Of a stretch of 51,576 nucleotides of DNA, positions 9,254 to 18,531 are shown piece by piece (within the stretch, counting starts at the first letter, position 1; each line of letters starts with the position of its first letter). Both the position numbers and the translations under genes were made by a program. The stretch spans positions 1 to 51,576 of the forward strand of contig NZ_SMKK01000026.1 of assembly GCF_004348425.1 (NCBI RefSeq), in the 5' to 3' direction. This DNA is from Actinomadura sp. 7K507 (GTDB lineage Bacteria > Actinomycetota > Actinomycetes > Streptosporangiales > Streptosporangiaceae). Under the pieces are notes generated by a model. It ran no database searches. It saw only the letters and a list, made by a program, of their open reading frames with translations, and had not been told where the DNA came from.

Positions 9254-10169
9254 CGGTGGCGCTCCTGGCGGGCGGCCGCCGCGCCCGCAGTCTCGTCATC
9301 TGCGGCAGCGGCACGCTGGGCAGCGTCATCTGCGGCAGGGTCAGCCGCGCGGGCCGCCGCTTGAGCGGCAGGGGCGCGGGCGCGGGCGAAGGGTCGGTGG
9401 CCCGGCGGTCGGTGGCGCTGCGGCCGCGGCGCGCGGTGGCCGACTGCGTGGGCTGCTCGGTCAGCCTGCCCCGGGCGAGCGTGAGGAGGCGGTCGCACCA
9501 GCCGGTGAGCGTGTCGGTGGCGTCCGCCGAGACCAGCACCGCCGGGGCGAGCGTGCGCATGAGCGGGATCAGCTCCGTCATCGTGGAGGTGAGCACCTGG
9601 CGTCCGGGGCCGTCGGCGCCGGTCGGCCAGGGCTCGGCGGCGGCGCACAGCTCGCCGAAAGGGTCGTCCAGGAGCAGCATGTCGGGCTCGTGGACGCATG
9701 CGGCGGCGAGCCCGGCGCGCAGCCGGACGTCGGGAGGCAGCAGCCCCAGTTCGGTGCCGGCCGCCTCGGTGAGGTCGAGCCGCCGGACCATGGAACGGGC
9801 TGCGGACGTGCTCGTCCGCTTGTAGTAGGCCGCGTACTCGACGAACTCCCCGGCCGTCATGTGCTCCGCCCGGGAGAACCGCGCCGGCAGGTATCCGATC
9901 GCGGCCCGCGCGGCCCGCAGGCCGGTGGATTGCGCGACGTCGTGTCCGAGAATGTGCAGCGCGCCGGCGGTCGGCCTGCGCAAGGTCGCGAACGTGGCCA
10001 GCAGAGTGGATTTACCGGCACCCGGTGGACCGGCCAGGCCGACCACGCCTTCGGGCACGCCGAAGGTCACCGGGCGCAGGAGCCACCGCCCCCCGCGGCG
10101 GACACCCATTCCTCGGGCCACGATCACGGAATGCTCCGCGATCACAAGTTTCCCCCCATTGCTCGTCAT
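9246..10169 (-). CDS. ABC transporter ATP-binding protein with degenerate signature motif
   Basis: About 307 residues from ATG 10169 (MTSNGGKLVIAEH). Walker A is GPPGAGKST and Walker B is DMLLLDDPF. The LSGGQ signature is replaced by LPPDVRLRAGLA, which is unusual. The C-terminal 80 residues are Pro/Arg/Thr-rich and repetitive (RLTLPQMTLPSVPLPQMTRL). A longer frame reaches 10361 but lacks a start with a ribosome binding site. It pairs with the permease downstream, overlapping by 8 bp. Confidence 0.8.
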   Translation of the reverse strand: MTSNGGKLVIAEHSVIVARGMGVRRGGRWLLRPVTFGVPEGVVGLAGPPGAGKSTLLATFATLRRPTAGALHILGHDVAQSTGLRAARAAIGYLPARFSRAEHMTAGEFVEYAAYYKRTSTSAARSMVRRLDLTEAAGTELGLLPPDVRLRAGLAAACVHEPDMLLLDDPFGELCAAAEPWPTGADGPGRQVLTSTMTELIPLMRTLAPAVLVSADATDTLTGWCDRLLTLARGRLTEQPTQSATARRGRSATDRRATDPSPAPAPLPLKRRPARLTLPQMTLPSVPLPQMTRLRARRPPARSATGV

Positions 10170-10549
10170 GCGGTCGCGGCGGCGGGCGGCGAGCCCCGGA
10201 TGCCCGGGTGCGCAGGTGGCCTCGGTCCCCCAACCCTGCCACGTGGTGCCCGGCCGGGCCGGGTCGCCGTTTTCGGCGGTCCCGGCGTGCCGGTCGCTTC
10301 GGCCGTGCCGCGATGCATCGACATCGTGACTATAACCGGGCTTGGTGATGGCCGCCAGCAATCTTTTTGCCTTTTCGGCAGTCCGCCTGGATTCTTTGCC
10401 CGCCGGACCGGTCTGCGAATTCGAAAAAGGCGGTCAATTGCCGAATTATGCACCGGATCGGGACGTGCCGGGCGTCCGGTGCGGTCGCCACGCTCCGCTG
10501 GGAGCGTACGGACGCGCAGCCACGGGCGCTCATGAGGCAGGATGGACCC
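10170..10549. other. Divergent intergenic region with a relatively A/T-rich patch
   Basis: 380 bp between the ABC ATPase (leftward) and thioredoxin-TPR (rightward) genes. On the minus strand TATAGT near 10329-10334 is a good -10 candidate for the ABC genes. A 52-codon leftward frame begins just after it and ends with a TGA that overlaps the ATPase ATG; I do not consider this enough to call it a gene. The patch 10355-10455 is A/T-rich for this genome (runs of T and GAATTCGAAAAAGG) and holds no recognised element. Confidence 0.5.
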
Positions 10550-11500
10550 ATGCCTTCTCGGGACTTTTCGTTGCACGGGGCCCTCGATCTGGGGGCGCGC
10601 CAGTCGGCCGCCAAGAAGCAGCAGGAACGCCAGGCCCAGGGCGGCGGCGCGTCCGCGGGCGCAGGCGGCGGCCAGTACGTCGTGGACGTCACCGACCAGA
10701 CGTTCAACACCGAGGTCGTGGAGCGGTCGCAGTCCGTTCCCGTCCTCGTGGACTTCTGGGCCGAGTGGTGCGGGCCGTGCAAGCAGCTCGGCCCCATCCT
10801 GGAGAAGCTCGCCACCGAGGCGGCCGGCAAATGGATCCTGGCCAAGGTCGACATCGACGCCAACCCCCAGCTCGCGGCGTACATGCAGCAGATGGGCGTG
10901 CAGGGGATCCCGTTCGTCGCCGCGGTCGTCGCCGGTCAGCTGCTGCCGTTCCTGAACGGGGCGGCGCCCGAACCGCAGGTGCGCCAGGCCATCGACCAGC
11001 TCTTCGAGGCGCTGCGCAAGGAGGGCATCCTGCCGGACGCCCCCGAGGGCGAGCAGCCCGCCGCCGACACGGCCGAGGCGCCCGCCGCCGACCCGGTGTA
11101 CCAGCAGGCGGAGGAAGCCCTTCAGCGCGGCGACCTGGACGGCGCCAAGACCGCGTTCGAGGGAGTCCTCGCCGCCGACCCGGGCGACGTCCAGGCCAAG
11201 CAGGGCCTCGCCCTGGTCGAGCTGAGCCTGCGCGTGCGGTCGCTGGACGCCGAGGGCGCCGTCCAGGAGGCCGCCGCCAAGCCCGGCGACGTCCAGGCGC
11301 AGATCAGCGCGGCCGACGTGGAGATGGTGTCCGGCCGGCTGGAGCAGGCCTTCGAGCGGCTGCTGACCGCCGTGCGCGGCACGGCGGGCGACGACCGCGA
11401 CGCGGCCCGCAAGCACCTGCTGTCGCTGTTCGAGCTGCTCCCGCCGGACGACCCGCGCGTCGCCAAGGCCCGCCGCTCCCTCCAGTCGGCCCTGTTCTGA
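10550..11500 (+). CDS. Thioredoxin-domain protein with TPR tail (CnoX/YbbN-like)
   Basis: 316 residues. After a flexible Gly/Ala/Gln-rich linker (25-42), a thioredoxin domain (about 43-155) carries an intact WCGPC active site, Cys74 and Cys77. Residues 185-316 are helical tetratricopeptide-like repeats (YQQAEEALQRGDLDGAKTAFE). This is the co-chaperedoxin architecture of YbbN/CnoX; unlike E. coli CnoX it keeps both redox cysteines, so it may be an active disulfide reductase. ATG 10550 is preferred; an in-frame ATG lies 19 bp upstream. Confidence 0.9.
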   Translation: MPSRDFSLHGALDLGARQSAAKKQQERQAQGGGASAGAGGGQYVVDVTDQTFNTEVVERSQSVPVLVDFWAEWCGPCKQLGPILEKLATEAAGKWILAKVDIDANPQLAAYMQQMGVQGIPFVAAVVAGQLLPFLNGAAPEPQVRQAIDQLFEALRKEGILPDAPEGEQPAADTAEAPAADPVYQQAEEALQRGDLDGAKTAFEGVLAADPGDVQAKQGLALVELSLRVRSLDAEGAVQEAAAKPGDVQAQISAADVEMVSGRLEQAFERLLTAVRGTAGDDRDAARKHLLSLFELLPPDDPRVAKARRSLQSALF

Positions 11501-11528
11501 CCGCGCGGGGAACGGTCAGGGGCCGCGT

Positions 11529-12221
11529 GTGAACGCGCAGGTGGTGACCATCTCGGCCACGTTCGGTGCGGGCGGGCCGGCCGTCGGCCCGGCGGTGGCC
11601 GAGCGGCTCGGGCTGCCCTTCGTCGACCGCGCCATCCCCGAGCTCGTCGCCGGCGAGATCGGCTGCACGCTGGAGGAGGCGCTCGCCCACGACGACCGGG
11701 CCGAGAGCGGCATCGGCCGGATCCTCGCCGGCGCCGCGCGGCTGCCCACGATGGCGCTCGGCATGGACGTCTACTTCCCCGACCACACGGCCGCGCTGCC
11801 CGGGGAGTTCGTGGAGCACACCGAGAGCGTCATCAAGCGGACCGCCGAGCGCGGCGGGGGCGTCCTGCTCGGCCGGGCCGCCGGCGTGGTGCTGGCCGGG
11901 CACCGGGGCGCGCTGCACGTCCGGCTGGACGGCCCGCGGGAACGGCGGCTGGCACGCGCCGCCGCCGAGATGCCCTCCGGAGCGAGGGCCGCGGAGAGCG
12001 GCCGCCCCGCGGAAGCGGGACGAGCTGCCCCGACCAGGACACCCGATCGCGATGTTGAGCGTATGCTCGATGACAATGACCGCGCCCGGACGGCCTACGT
12101 GAAGCACTTCTACGGGGTCGACCCCGCCGATCCGCGGCTCTACCACCTCGTGATCGACACCACGAGACTGTCCGTGTCCGCGACCGTCGAACTGATCGTC
12201 GTCGCTGCCCGGGAAGTGTGA
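11529..12221 (+). CDS. Cytidylate-kinase-like family protein
   Basis: 230 residues, GTG start with CAGGGG upstream. It matches the cytidylate-kinase-like family: an N-terminal TISATFGAGGPAVG loop in place of a full GxxxxGKS P-loop, the FVDRAIPELVA segment, and a C-terminal DRDVERMLDDNDRARTAYV followed by YHLVIDTTRLS. The P-loop lysine is absent, so catalysis as a nucleotide kinase is doubtful. It sits 28 bp after the thioredoxin gene and could be co-transcribed. Confidence 0.85.
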   Translation: MNAQVVTISATFGAGGPAVGPAVAERLGLPFVDRAIPELVAGEIGCTLEEALAHDDRAESGIGRILAGAARLPTMALGMDVYFPDHTAALPGEFVEHTESVIKRTAERGGGVLLGRAAGVVLAGHRGALHVRLDGPRERRLARAAAEMPSGARAAESGRPAEAGRAAPTRTPDRDVERMLDDNDRARTAYVKHFYGVDPADPRLYHLVIDTTRLSVSATVELIVVAAREV

Positions 12222-12334
12222 GCCGCGGGACGGGACCCGGCCGCGGCCCCCGGACGCTCCGTCACGCGCGCCGACCCGGCCGCGGCGGCGCGCGCGGGAC
12301 ATGGGTTGCCCATACGCAGTAGGGAGCATTTGCC

Positions 12335-13738
12335 GTGGCGAGCGTGCCAAGCGTGTCGTACTCGATCACCGTCCGGCTGGAGGTTCCGGCCGGCGGCCGG
12401 GCCGTCAGCCAGATCACCCACGTAGTCGAGAACGCCGGCGGCATCGTCACGGCCCTCGACGTCAACACCGCCGGCCACGAGACCCTGCGCATCGACGTCA
12501 CGATCGCCACCCGCGACACCCAGCACGCCGAGGCGATCTCCGGCGCGCTGGAGCAGATCGAGTCCGTCAGGATCCACAAGGTCAGCGACCGGACGTTCCT
12601 GATGCACCTCGGCGGCAAGATCGAGATGCAGTCCAAGGTGCCGCTGCGCAACCGCGACGAGCTGTCGATGGCCTACACGCCCGGCGTCGCCCGCGTCTCC
12701 CTCGCCATCGCCCGCAACCCCGAGGACGTCCGCCGCCTGACGATAAAGCGCAACAGCGTCGCGGTCGTCACCGACGGCTCGGCCGTGCTCGGCCTCGGCA
12801 ACATCGGCCCGGAGGCCGCGCTGCCCGTCATGGAGGGCAAGGCCGCGCTGTTCAAGCGGTTCGCCGGGATCGACGCGTGGCCGATCTGCCTCGACACGCA
12901 GGACACCGACGAGATCGTCCGGACCGTCCAGATCCTCGCCCCCGCGTTCGGCGGCATCAACCTGGAGGACATCTCCGCGCCGCGCTGCTTCGAGGTCGAG
13001 GCCCGGCTGCGCGAGTTGCTGGACATCCCCGTCTTCCACGACGACCAGCACGGCACCGCGATCTGCGTCCTCGCCGCGCTGACCAACGCGCTGGGCGTCG
13101 TCGGCAAGGACATCGGCTCCGTCCGCATCACGATGGCGGGCGCGGGCGCCGCCGGCAGCGCCATCCTGAAGCTGCTGATGCACGCGGGCGCCCGCGACCT
13201 CGTCGTCTGCGACGCATTCGGCGCCGTCCACAAGGGCCGCGGCGAGATGGACGACTCGCTGTCCTGGATCGCCGACAACACCAACGCCGCCTGCTACGAG
13301 GGCGACCTGCGCGGCGCCGTCAAGGGCGCCGACGTGTTCATAGGCGTGTCCGCCCCCGGCATCCTGACCGGCGACGACATCGCCACGATGAACGACGACG
13401 CGATCGTGTTCGCGCTCGCCAATCCCGAGCCCGAGGTGTCCCCGGACGAGGCCCGCGAGCACGCCGCCGTCGTCGCCACCGGCCGCAGCGACTACCCCAA
13501 CCAGATCAACAACGTGCTCGCGTTCCCCGGCGTCTTCCGCGGTCTCCTGGACGCCCAGGCCGACATCGTCACCCTGGACATGCTCGCCGCTGCGGCCAAG
13601 GCCCTCGCCGAGGTCGTCACGCCGGACGAGCTGGGGCCCAACTACATCGTCCCCAGCGTCTTCCACCCCGACGTGAGCAACTTCGTCGCCGGCGCGGTCC
13701 GCGAGGCCGCGGGCGGACGTCCCCGCACCGAGGCCTGA
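12335..13738 (+). CDS. NAD-dependent malic enzyme with N-terminal ACT domain
   Basis: 467 residues, GTG start behind GGGAG. Residues 1-80 form an ACT regulatory domain ([20 protein letters not shown]). The malic-enzyme catalytic part follows: AYTPGVARV with the catalytic Tyr, the [14 protein letters not shown] lysine region, metal ligands in FHDDQHGTA, and the GAGAAGSAI dinucleotide fold. It decarboxylates malate to pyruvate. A short GC hairpin follows the stop. Confidence 0.95.
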   Translation: MASVPSVSYSITVRLEVPAGGRAVSQITHVVENAGGIVTALDVNTAGHETLRIDVTIATRDTQHAEAISGALEQIESVRIHKVSDRTFLMHLGGKIEMQSKVPLRNRDELSMAYTPGVARVSLAIARNPEDVRRLTIKRNSVAVVTDGSAVLGLGNIGPEAALPVMEGKAALFKRFAGIDAWPICLDTQDTDEIVRTVQILAPAFGGINLEDISAPRCFEVEARLRELLDIPVFHDDQHGTAICVLAALTNALGVVGKDIGSVRITMAGAGAAGSAILKLLMHAGARDLVVCDAFGAVHKGRGEMDDSLSWIADNTNAACYEGDLRGAVKGADVFIGVSAPGILTGDDIATMNDDAIVFALANPEPEVSPDEAREHAAVVATGRSDYPNQINNVLAFPGVFRGLLDAQADIVTLDMLAAAAKALAEVVTPDELGPNYIVPSVFHPDVSNFVAGAVREAAGGRPRTEA

Positions 13739-13739
13739 A

Positions 13740-13758
13740 CCGGGGGCGCGCCCCGGGT
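13740..13758. terminator. Short GC-rich hairpin between convergent genes
   Basis: CCGGGGGCGCGCCCCGGG lies right after the malic enzyme stop and 20 bp before the end of the convergent LPXTG gene. It could end both transcripts. There is no T tract, so this is tentative. Confidence 0.4.
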
Positions 13759-13778
13759 GCGCCCCGCCGCCCACCGAG

Positions 13779-14420
13779 TCAGTCGGTCTTCTTCGGGAGC
13801 ATCGGGTCGCGGCGGCGGGGCCAGATCCCGCCGTACCAGAAGATGATCGCGCCGGTGAGGATGATGGCGACGCCGGTCGCGCCGCGCGCCCACAGCACGG
13901 CGTCGGGCCCGGTGTTCGGCAGCTCCTCCGGCGGGGTCGTGGGCGGGGCCGCGCCCGCCTTCTCGCAGTTGGCCTTCACGGTCTTGCTCTCGATCCGCTT
14001 GTTCGCCCAGTTGACCGTGACGCGGGTGGCGCGGTCCTCGCGGAGCTCGACGGCGACGGTCCGGGTCGAGTTCGCCCGGATCTCACCGGGGATCGCGGCG
14101 GTGTCGTCGTTCTTCTCGACCGCGAAGTCCGCGTTCTGCTGCCCGGTGTTGCGGATCGTGACGTTCACGGTGCCGGCCGGGCAGGAGACCGACCCGATCG
14201 AGGCCGTCACCGCCTGCGGCGACGTCTTGGACGGGCTCGCCGACGGCGAGGTCGCGGTCCCGGACGGGCTCGGGCTTCCGGACGGGTCGGGACTGCCGGG
14301 CGTGGTCGCCGTGGTCGAGGCGCTCGACTCGCCCCCGGTGCCGTTGAGGATGGCGGGGATCGCGATCAGCGCCCCGATGACGAAGAATACGGCGGCGATG
14401 ACGACCCTGGGCAACTGCAT
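13779..14420 (-). CDS. LPXTG cell-wall-anchored protein
   Basis: 213 residues from ATG 14420 with AGGAC upstream. An N-terminal hydrophobic export segment (7-24) leads into a Ser/Thr/Pro-rich spacer (33-68), then a small beta-type domain (70-152) with two cysteines (80 and 152), probably disulfide bonded. The C-terminus is a full sortase signal: LPNTG at 167-171, a hydrophobic helix (176-198) and a basic tail RRR. Sortase anchoring to peptidoglycan is therefore likely; ligand or role unknown. No sortase gene is present in the window. Confidence 0.85.
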   Translation of the reverse strand: MQLPRVVIAAVFFVIGALIAIPAILNGTGGESSASTTATTPGSPDPSGSPSPSGTATSPSASPSKTSPQAVTASIGSVSCPAGTVNVTIRNTGQQNADFAVEKNDDTAAIPGEIRANSTRTVAVELREDRATRVTVNWANKRIESKTVKANCEKAGAAPPTTPPEELPNTGPDAVLWARGATGVAIILTGAIIFWYGGIWPRRRDPMLPKKTD

Positions 14421-14571
14421 CGCTGTCCTCCCGGCGCGCACCAAGCGGGTGGCCGATGATCCTAGATCATTCTTAACCTAGGTCCTTGTCGTGCCGATAT
14501 CCCCATCGATAGGAATGCGTAACAGGCTAACGAGTGGGGGGACGTGCCGCCGGAGGTCCGCACAACGCATC

Positions 14572-15156
14572 ATGGAACCCATGGAAGACGGCATCCGGGT
14601 GGGGCACCTGCTGGTCGCGACCCCTCAGCTGGAGGATCCCAATTTCCGGCGGAGCGTCGTCCTGCTCGTCGAGCACGACGGCGACGGCGGCACGCTGGGA
14701 GTTGTCCTCAACCGGCCGACCGAGGTTCCCGTCGACCGCGTGCTGCCGCCCTGGTCGGAGTTCGTCACCGGCCCGTCCGTCGTGTTCCAGGGCGGCCCGG
14801 TCGGGCTGGAGAACGCGCTGGCCCTGGCGCGCCTCCCCGGGGAGGACGAGCCGCTCGGGTGGCGCGCGCTGGACGGCGGCGCGGAGGTCGCCAGGGTCGG
14901 CCTGGTCGACCTGGAGGCCCCGCCGGGCCTGCTGGCGGCGGAGCTGCTCCAACTGCGGGTGTTCGCGGGCTACGCCGGCTGGTCGACCGGGCAGCTGCAC
15001 GCGGAGATCGAGGACGGCTCCTGGTACCTGGTGCCCGCCGAGGCCGGGGACGTCTTCGCGGCCGCCCCGGACCGGCTCTGGCAGGAGGTACTGCGCAGGC
15101 AGGGGGGCGATCTCGCGTTCGTCTCCACTTTTCCCGAGGACCCCACGCTGAACTAA
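14572..15156 (+). CDS. yqgE: YqgE/AlgH family protein
   Basis: 194 residues. Matches the YqgE/AlgH fold: GHLLVATPQLEDPNFRRSVV at the start, then HDGDGGTLGVVLNRPTE, FQGGPV, and YAGWSTGQLHAEI near 140. The biochemical role of the family is unsettled. ATG 14572 is chosen from family alignment; ATG 14581 is possible. The stop codon TAA is part of the -10 box of the next gene. Confidence 0.93.
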   Translation: MEPMEDGIRVGHLLVATPQLEDPNFRRSVVLLVEHDGDGGTLGVVLNRPTEVPVDRVLPPWSEFVTGPSVVFQGGPVGLENALALARLPGEDEPLGWRALDGGAEVARVGLVDLEAPPGLLAAELLQLRVFAGYAGWSTGQLHAEIEDGSWYLVPAEAGDVFAAAPDRLWQEVLRRQGGDLAFVSTFPEDPTLN

Positions 15157-15159
15157 GGT
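15154..15159 (+). promoter_or_regulatory. Leaderless-type -10 box for the DUF3039 gene
   Basis: TAAGGT overlaps the yqgE stop codon and ends 7 nt before the GTG at 15167, so transcription would begin at or within a nucleotide or two of the start codon. Confidence 0.55.
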
Positions 15160-15166
15160 GAACGAC

Positions 15167-15430
15167 GTGAGTACGAAGATCCTTCCCGACGGTGACACCC
15201 AGACCGATGTCCGGCCTGACCTCTCGCACGGTGACGGCGACCACGAGCGGTTCGCCCACTATGTGAAGAAGCAGAAGATCACCGAGAGCGCCGTGAGCGG
15301 CACGCCGGTGATCGCGCTGTGCGGCAAGGTCTGGGTCCCGAACCGGGACCCGAAGAAGTACCCCGTCTGCCCGGAGTGCAAGGAGATCTACGAGACCATG
15401 AAGGCGGGCGGCGGCGACGGCGAGAAGTGA
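15167..15430 (+). CDS. DUF3039 protein
   Basis: About 87 residues. The family signature is clear: RFAHYVKKQKITESAV, then PVIALCGKVWVPNRDPKKYP and VCPECKEIY. The Cys residues (ALCGK, CPEC) suggest a small zinc site. Function unknown, conserved in actinobacteria next to the helicase found downstream here. The promoter spacing favours GTG 15167; GTG 15158 would add three residues. Confidence 0.9.
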   Translation: MSTKILPDGDTQTDVRPDLSHGDGDHERFAHYVKKQKITESAVSGTPVIALCGKVWVPNRDPKKYPVCPECKEIYETMKAGGGDGEK

Positions 15431-15645
15431 ATGTTCTCGCCCGGCCTGCCCGCCAGGGCTTTCACCCGGTGCGGGCGGCCGAGGATGAGAACGTTCGGTG
15501 ACGGGCCGCTGAGAGGCGGCTGAGGGCGCGCCGCCCGTTTCGGCGTGCGCGCTGGACGGTCCCGTGGCCGGTGTCCGTCGCCGGGTTACTTACCGGCGAT
15601 ACGGCGGCCGCGGGATTTGGTGTTTCCAAAACATACGGGGGATGA

Positions 15646-16680
15646 ATGCGGCGGTTGGCCGGGGTTTCGGTGTGCGCACTACTGGTCACGGTGTGTGCTG
15701 TTTCGGGTTCGGCGAGTGATCGGACGCGGCTCCGGGCCGCCCCCGCGGCGGCGGAACGGGACGACGGGTGCGCCCCCGATCCCGCCGCACGAAGAACCGA
15801 TCCGGGAGGCCGTCCGCACGACAGGGCCGACCTCGGACAGGACCAGGTCGTCGCCATGCTCGGCGATCTCCGGCGGACGCTCCACGACCGCTTCGGCACT
15901 TCCGACGAACGGCGCCTCGACTCCACGCTGCGCAGGGCACGGCGCATCGTCGTCCCGGTGCGGTTCCACGTCGTCCACAGCGGCAGCAAAGGCCGCTTGT
16001 CGAAGAAGGACGTCCGCCGCCAGATCTCCACGCTGAACGCCGCGTACGGAGGCAAGAAGGGCGGCGCGGACACCCGCGTCAGGTTCCGCCTGGCCGGTTA
16101 CGACCGCACCGGCGACTCGGCCTGGTTCCACCACCCGCGCAAGCACGAGAGCCCCATGAAGAAGCGCCTGCGCAAGGGAGGACGCCGGACGCTCAACGTC
16201 TACACCGCCGCCGTGGGCACCGACGTCCTGGGCTACTCCACGTTCCCCCAGTGGTACCGGAAGGACCCGCGCATGGACGGCGTCGTCATCGACTACCGGA
16301 GCCTGCCGGGCGGTTCGTTCCAGCGGTTCGACCGCGGCTACACGGCCGTCCACGAGATCGGGCACTGGCTCGGACTGTTCCACACGTTCGAGAACGGCTG
16401 CTCCTCGCCCGGGGACGGGGTGGCCGACACCCCGTACGAGGCGCGGCCGGCGCAAGGATGTCCTCACTCCCGCGATACATGCCCGCAGAAGGGCCGCGAC
16501 CCCGTCCACAATTTCATGGACTACGCCCACGACGCCTGCATGAGGGAGTTCACCGCAGGTCAGGGCCGTCGTATCAGGGCCGCGTGGGCCGCCTACCGCT
16601 CCCGCCGCAGCGACCACAGGAGTGTGGATCTCGGCACACGTGAGGCGGCCGGGGCGCGTTCTGTCGGTGGGGCTCGGTAG
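15646..16680 (+). CDS. Secreted M43 (pappalysin-type) zinc metalloprotease
   Basis: 344 residues. A signal peptide (MRRLAGVSVCALLVTVCAVSG) is followed by a proregion to about 100. The catalytic domain has the complete metzincin motif HEIGHWLGLFH (His236, Glu237, His240, His246) and a Met-turn NFMDY near 291. Several cysteines (CSSPGDG, GCPHSRDTC, DACMREF) fit the disulfides of the family. It sits between the DUF3039 and helicase genes that are usually adjacent, so it may be an insertion into that pair. Its stop codon forms part of the helicase -10 box. Confidence 0.92.
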   Translation: MRRLAGVSVCALLVTVCAVSGSASDRTRLRAAPAAAERDDGCAPDPAARRTDPGGRPHDRADLGQDQVVAMLGDLRRTLHDRFGTSDERRLDSTLRRARRIVVPVRFHVVHSGSKGRLSKKDVRRQISTLNAAYGGKKGGADTRVRFRLAGYDRTGDSAWFHHPRKHESPMKKRLRKGGRRTLNVYTAAVGTDVLGYSTFPQWYRKDPRMDGVVIDYRSLPGGSFQRFDRGYTAVHEIGHWLGLFHTFENGCSSPGDGVADTPYEARPAQGCPHSRDTCPQKGRDPVHNFMDYAHDACMREFTAGQGRRIRAAWAAYRSRRSDHRSVDLGTREAAGARSVGGAR

Positions 16681-16683
16681 CCT
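16678..16683 (+). promoter_or_regulatory. -10 box for the helicase gene, overlapping the protease stop
   Basis: TAGCCT includes the TAG stop of the metalloprotease. It lies 9 nt before GTG 16693 and only 3 nt before ATG 16687, which favours the GTG as a near-leaderless start. Confidence 0.5.
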
Positions 16684-16692
16684 TCGATGACC

Positions 16693-18495
16693 GTGAGCAC
16701 CTTCGCCGCATCGAGCATGCCTCCCGCCTTCCCCGAGCGGGCCGCCTGGGGGACTGCGTCGTCCCTGCGCGCCTGGCAGCAGCAGGCGCTGGAGGCCTAT
16801 TTCGGGGGTTCCGGGGGTCGCTCCCCGGATGAGCAGGGCGGAACGGACGGCCAGCAGTCCGGCCCCCGCGACTTCCTCACCGTCGCGACGCCCGGCGCGG
16901 GCAAGACGACGTTCGCGCTCCGCCTCGCCCGCGAGCTGATGGAGCGCCGCGTCATCTCCGCGATCACGGTCGTGTGCCCCACGGAACACCTCAAGCGGCA
17001 GTGGGCCGAGTCGGCGGCCCGCGTCGGCGTCAAGATCGACCCGGAGTACCAGAACGGCCAGGGGCCCGTCGGCAAGGACTTCCACGGCGTCGCCGTCACC
17101 TACGCGACCGTCGCCGCGCGTCCCGCCCTGCACCGCAACCGCACCGAGTCCCGCAAGTCGCTGGTCATCTTCGACGAGGTGCACCACGCGGGCGACGGCC
17201 TGTCCTGGGGCGACGCCGTCCGGGAGGCGTTCGAGCCGGCGGCCCGCCGCCTCGCGCTGTCCGGCACGCCGTTCCGCACCGACATCAACCCGATCCCGTT
17301 CGTCCAGTACGACGAGGGGCCGGACGGCATCAGGCGGAGCCGCGCCGACTACACCTACGGCTACGGCCCCGCCCTCGCCGACGGCGTCGTCCGCCCGGTG
17401 ATCTTCCTGGCCTACGCCGGCGAGATGCGCTGGCGCACCCGCGCCGGCGACGAGATCACCGCGACGCTCGGCGAGCCGCTCACCCAGGACCAGACCGCCC
17501 AGGCCTGGCGCGCCGCGCTCGACCCCAAGGGCGACTGGATCAAGCAGGTCCTCGCCGCCGCCGACCGCCGCCTCAGCGAACTGCGCCGCGTCATCCCGGA
17601 CGCGGGCGGCCTGGTCATCGCCACCGACCACGAGACCGCCCGCGCCTACGCCAAGATGCTGCGCGCCGTCACCGGCCAGGGCGCCACGGTCGTGCTGTCG
17701 GACGACCCGGGCGCGTCGAAGAAGATCAATCAGTTCGCCGAGTCCGACGACCGCTGGATGGTCGCGGTCCGGATGGTCTCCGAGGGCGTCGACATCCCGC
17801 GCCTCGCCGTCGGCGTCTACGCCACCTCCACCAGCACGCCGCTGTTCTTCGCGCAGGCCATCGGCCGCTTCGTCCGCGCCCGCAAGCGCGGCGAGACGGC
17901 CTCGGTCTTCCTGCCGTCGGTGCCGACCCTCATGGGGCACGCCTCCGAGATGGAGGAGGAGCGCGACCACGTCCTCGACCGTCCCGTCCGCGAGGACGGC
18001 CTGGACGACGACCTGCTCGCCGAGGCCAACCGCGAGGTGGACACGCCCGACGTCGGCGAGGAGTTGCCGTTCGAGACGGTCGAGGCGTCCGCGACGTTCG
18101 ACCGCGTCCTCTACGACGGCGGCGAGTTCGGCATGCACGCCCAGCCGGGCTCCGCCGAGGAGGAGGAGTACCTCGGCATCCCCGGCCTGCTGGAGCCCGA
18201 TCAGGTGTCGGCGCTGCTGCGCAAGCGGCAGGCCGACCAGATCGCCGGCGAACGCAAGCAGAAGACCGGAGACCCCCGCGCCGACCGCACCGCCGCCGAG
18301 GACATCGCCACCCTCCGCCGCGAGCTGAACGGCCTCGTCGGCGCCTGGAACCACCGCACCGGCAAGCCCCACGGCGTCATCCACACCGAACTGCGCGCCG
18401 CCTGCGGAGGCCCCGCCATAGCCCAGGCCACCGCCGAGGACATCCAGAAGCGCATAGCCAAACTCCGAGACTGGGCCACCAAACGCCGCCCCTGA
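16693..18495 (+). CDS. DEAD/DEAH-box superfamily 2 helicase
   Basis: About 600 residues. Helicase motifs in order: Q-like LRAWQQQAL, motif I ATPGAGKTT (near 66-74), DEVHH Walker B (near 161), LSGTPFRTD motif III, RMVSEGVDIPRL, and motif VI QAIGRFVRARK. The C-terminal 200 residues contain an acidic region and a helical tail. This SSL2-like helicase is widespread in actinobacteria near DUF3039; the nucleic-acid substrate is unknown. Start chosen from promoter spacing; ATG 16687 is the alternative. Confidence 0.92.
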   Translation: MSTFAASSMPPAFPERAAWGTASSLRAWQQQALEAYFGGSGGRSPDEQGGTDGQQSGPRDFLTVATPGAGKTTFALRLARELMERRVISAITVVCPTEHLKRQWAESAARVGVKIDPEYQNGQGPVGKDFHGVAVTYATVAARPALHRNRTESRKSLVIFDEVHHAGDGLSWGDAVREAFEPAARRLALSGTPFRTDINPIPFVQYDEGPDGIRRSRADYTYGYGPALADGVVRPVIFLAYAGEMRWRTRAGDEITATLGEPLTQDQTAQAWRAALDPKGDWIKQVLAAADRRLSELRRVIPDAGGLVIATDHETARAYAKMLRAVTGQGATVVLSDDPGASKKINQFAESDDRWMVAVRMVSEGVDIPRLAVGVYATSTSTPLFFAQAIGRFVRARKRGETASVFLPSVPTLMGHASEMEEERDHVLDRPVREDGLDDDLLAEANREVDTPDVGEELPFETVEASATFDRVLYDGGEFGMHAQPGSAEEEEYLGIPGLLEPDQVSALLRKRQADQIAGERKQKTGDPRADRTAAEDIATLRRELNGLVGAWNHRTGKPHGVIHTELRAACGGPAIAQATAEDIQKRIAKLRDWATKRRP

Positions 18496-18531
18496 CGCCA
18501 CGCCGAAACAGGCGGCGGTCGATCAGGTTTC

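Noticed and set aside
10166..10325. 52-codon leader ORF ending in the ABC ATPase start
   Set aside because: The ATGA overlap is suggestive, but the composition is Pro/Gly/Arg-rich filler with no ribosome binding site.
12140..13774. 544-codon minus-strand frame opposite the malic enzyme, and similar frames opposite cysM, rph and the kinase
   Set aside because: High GC at third positions makes antisense frames long. None has a family motif, and the sense genes are unambiguous.
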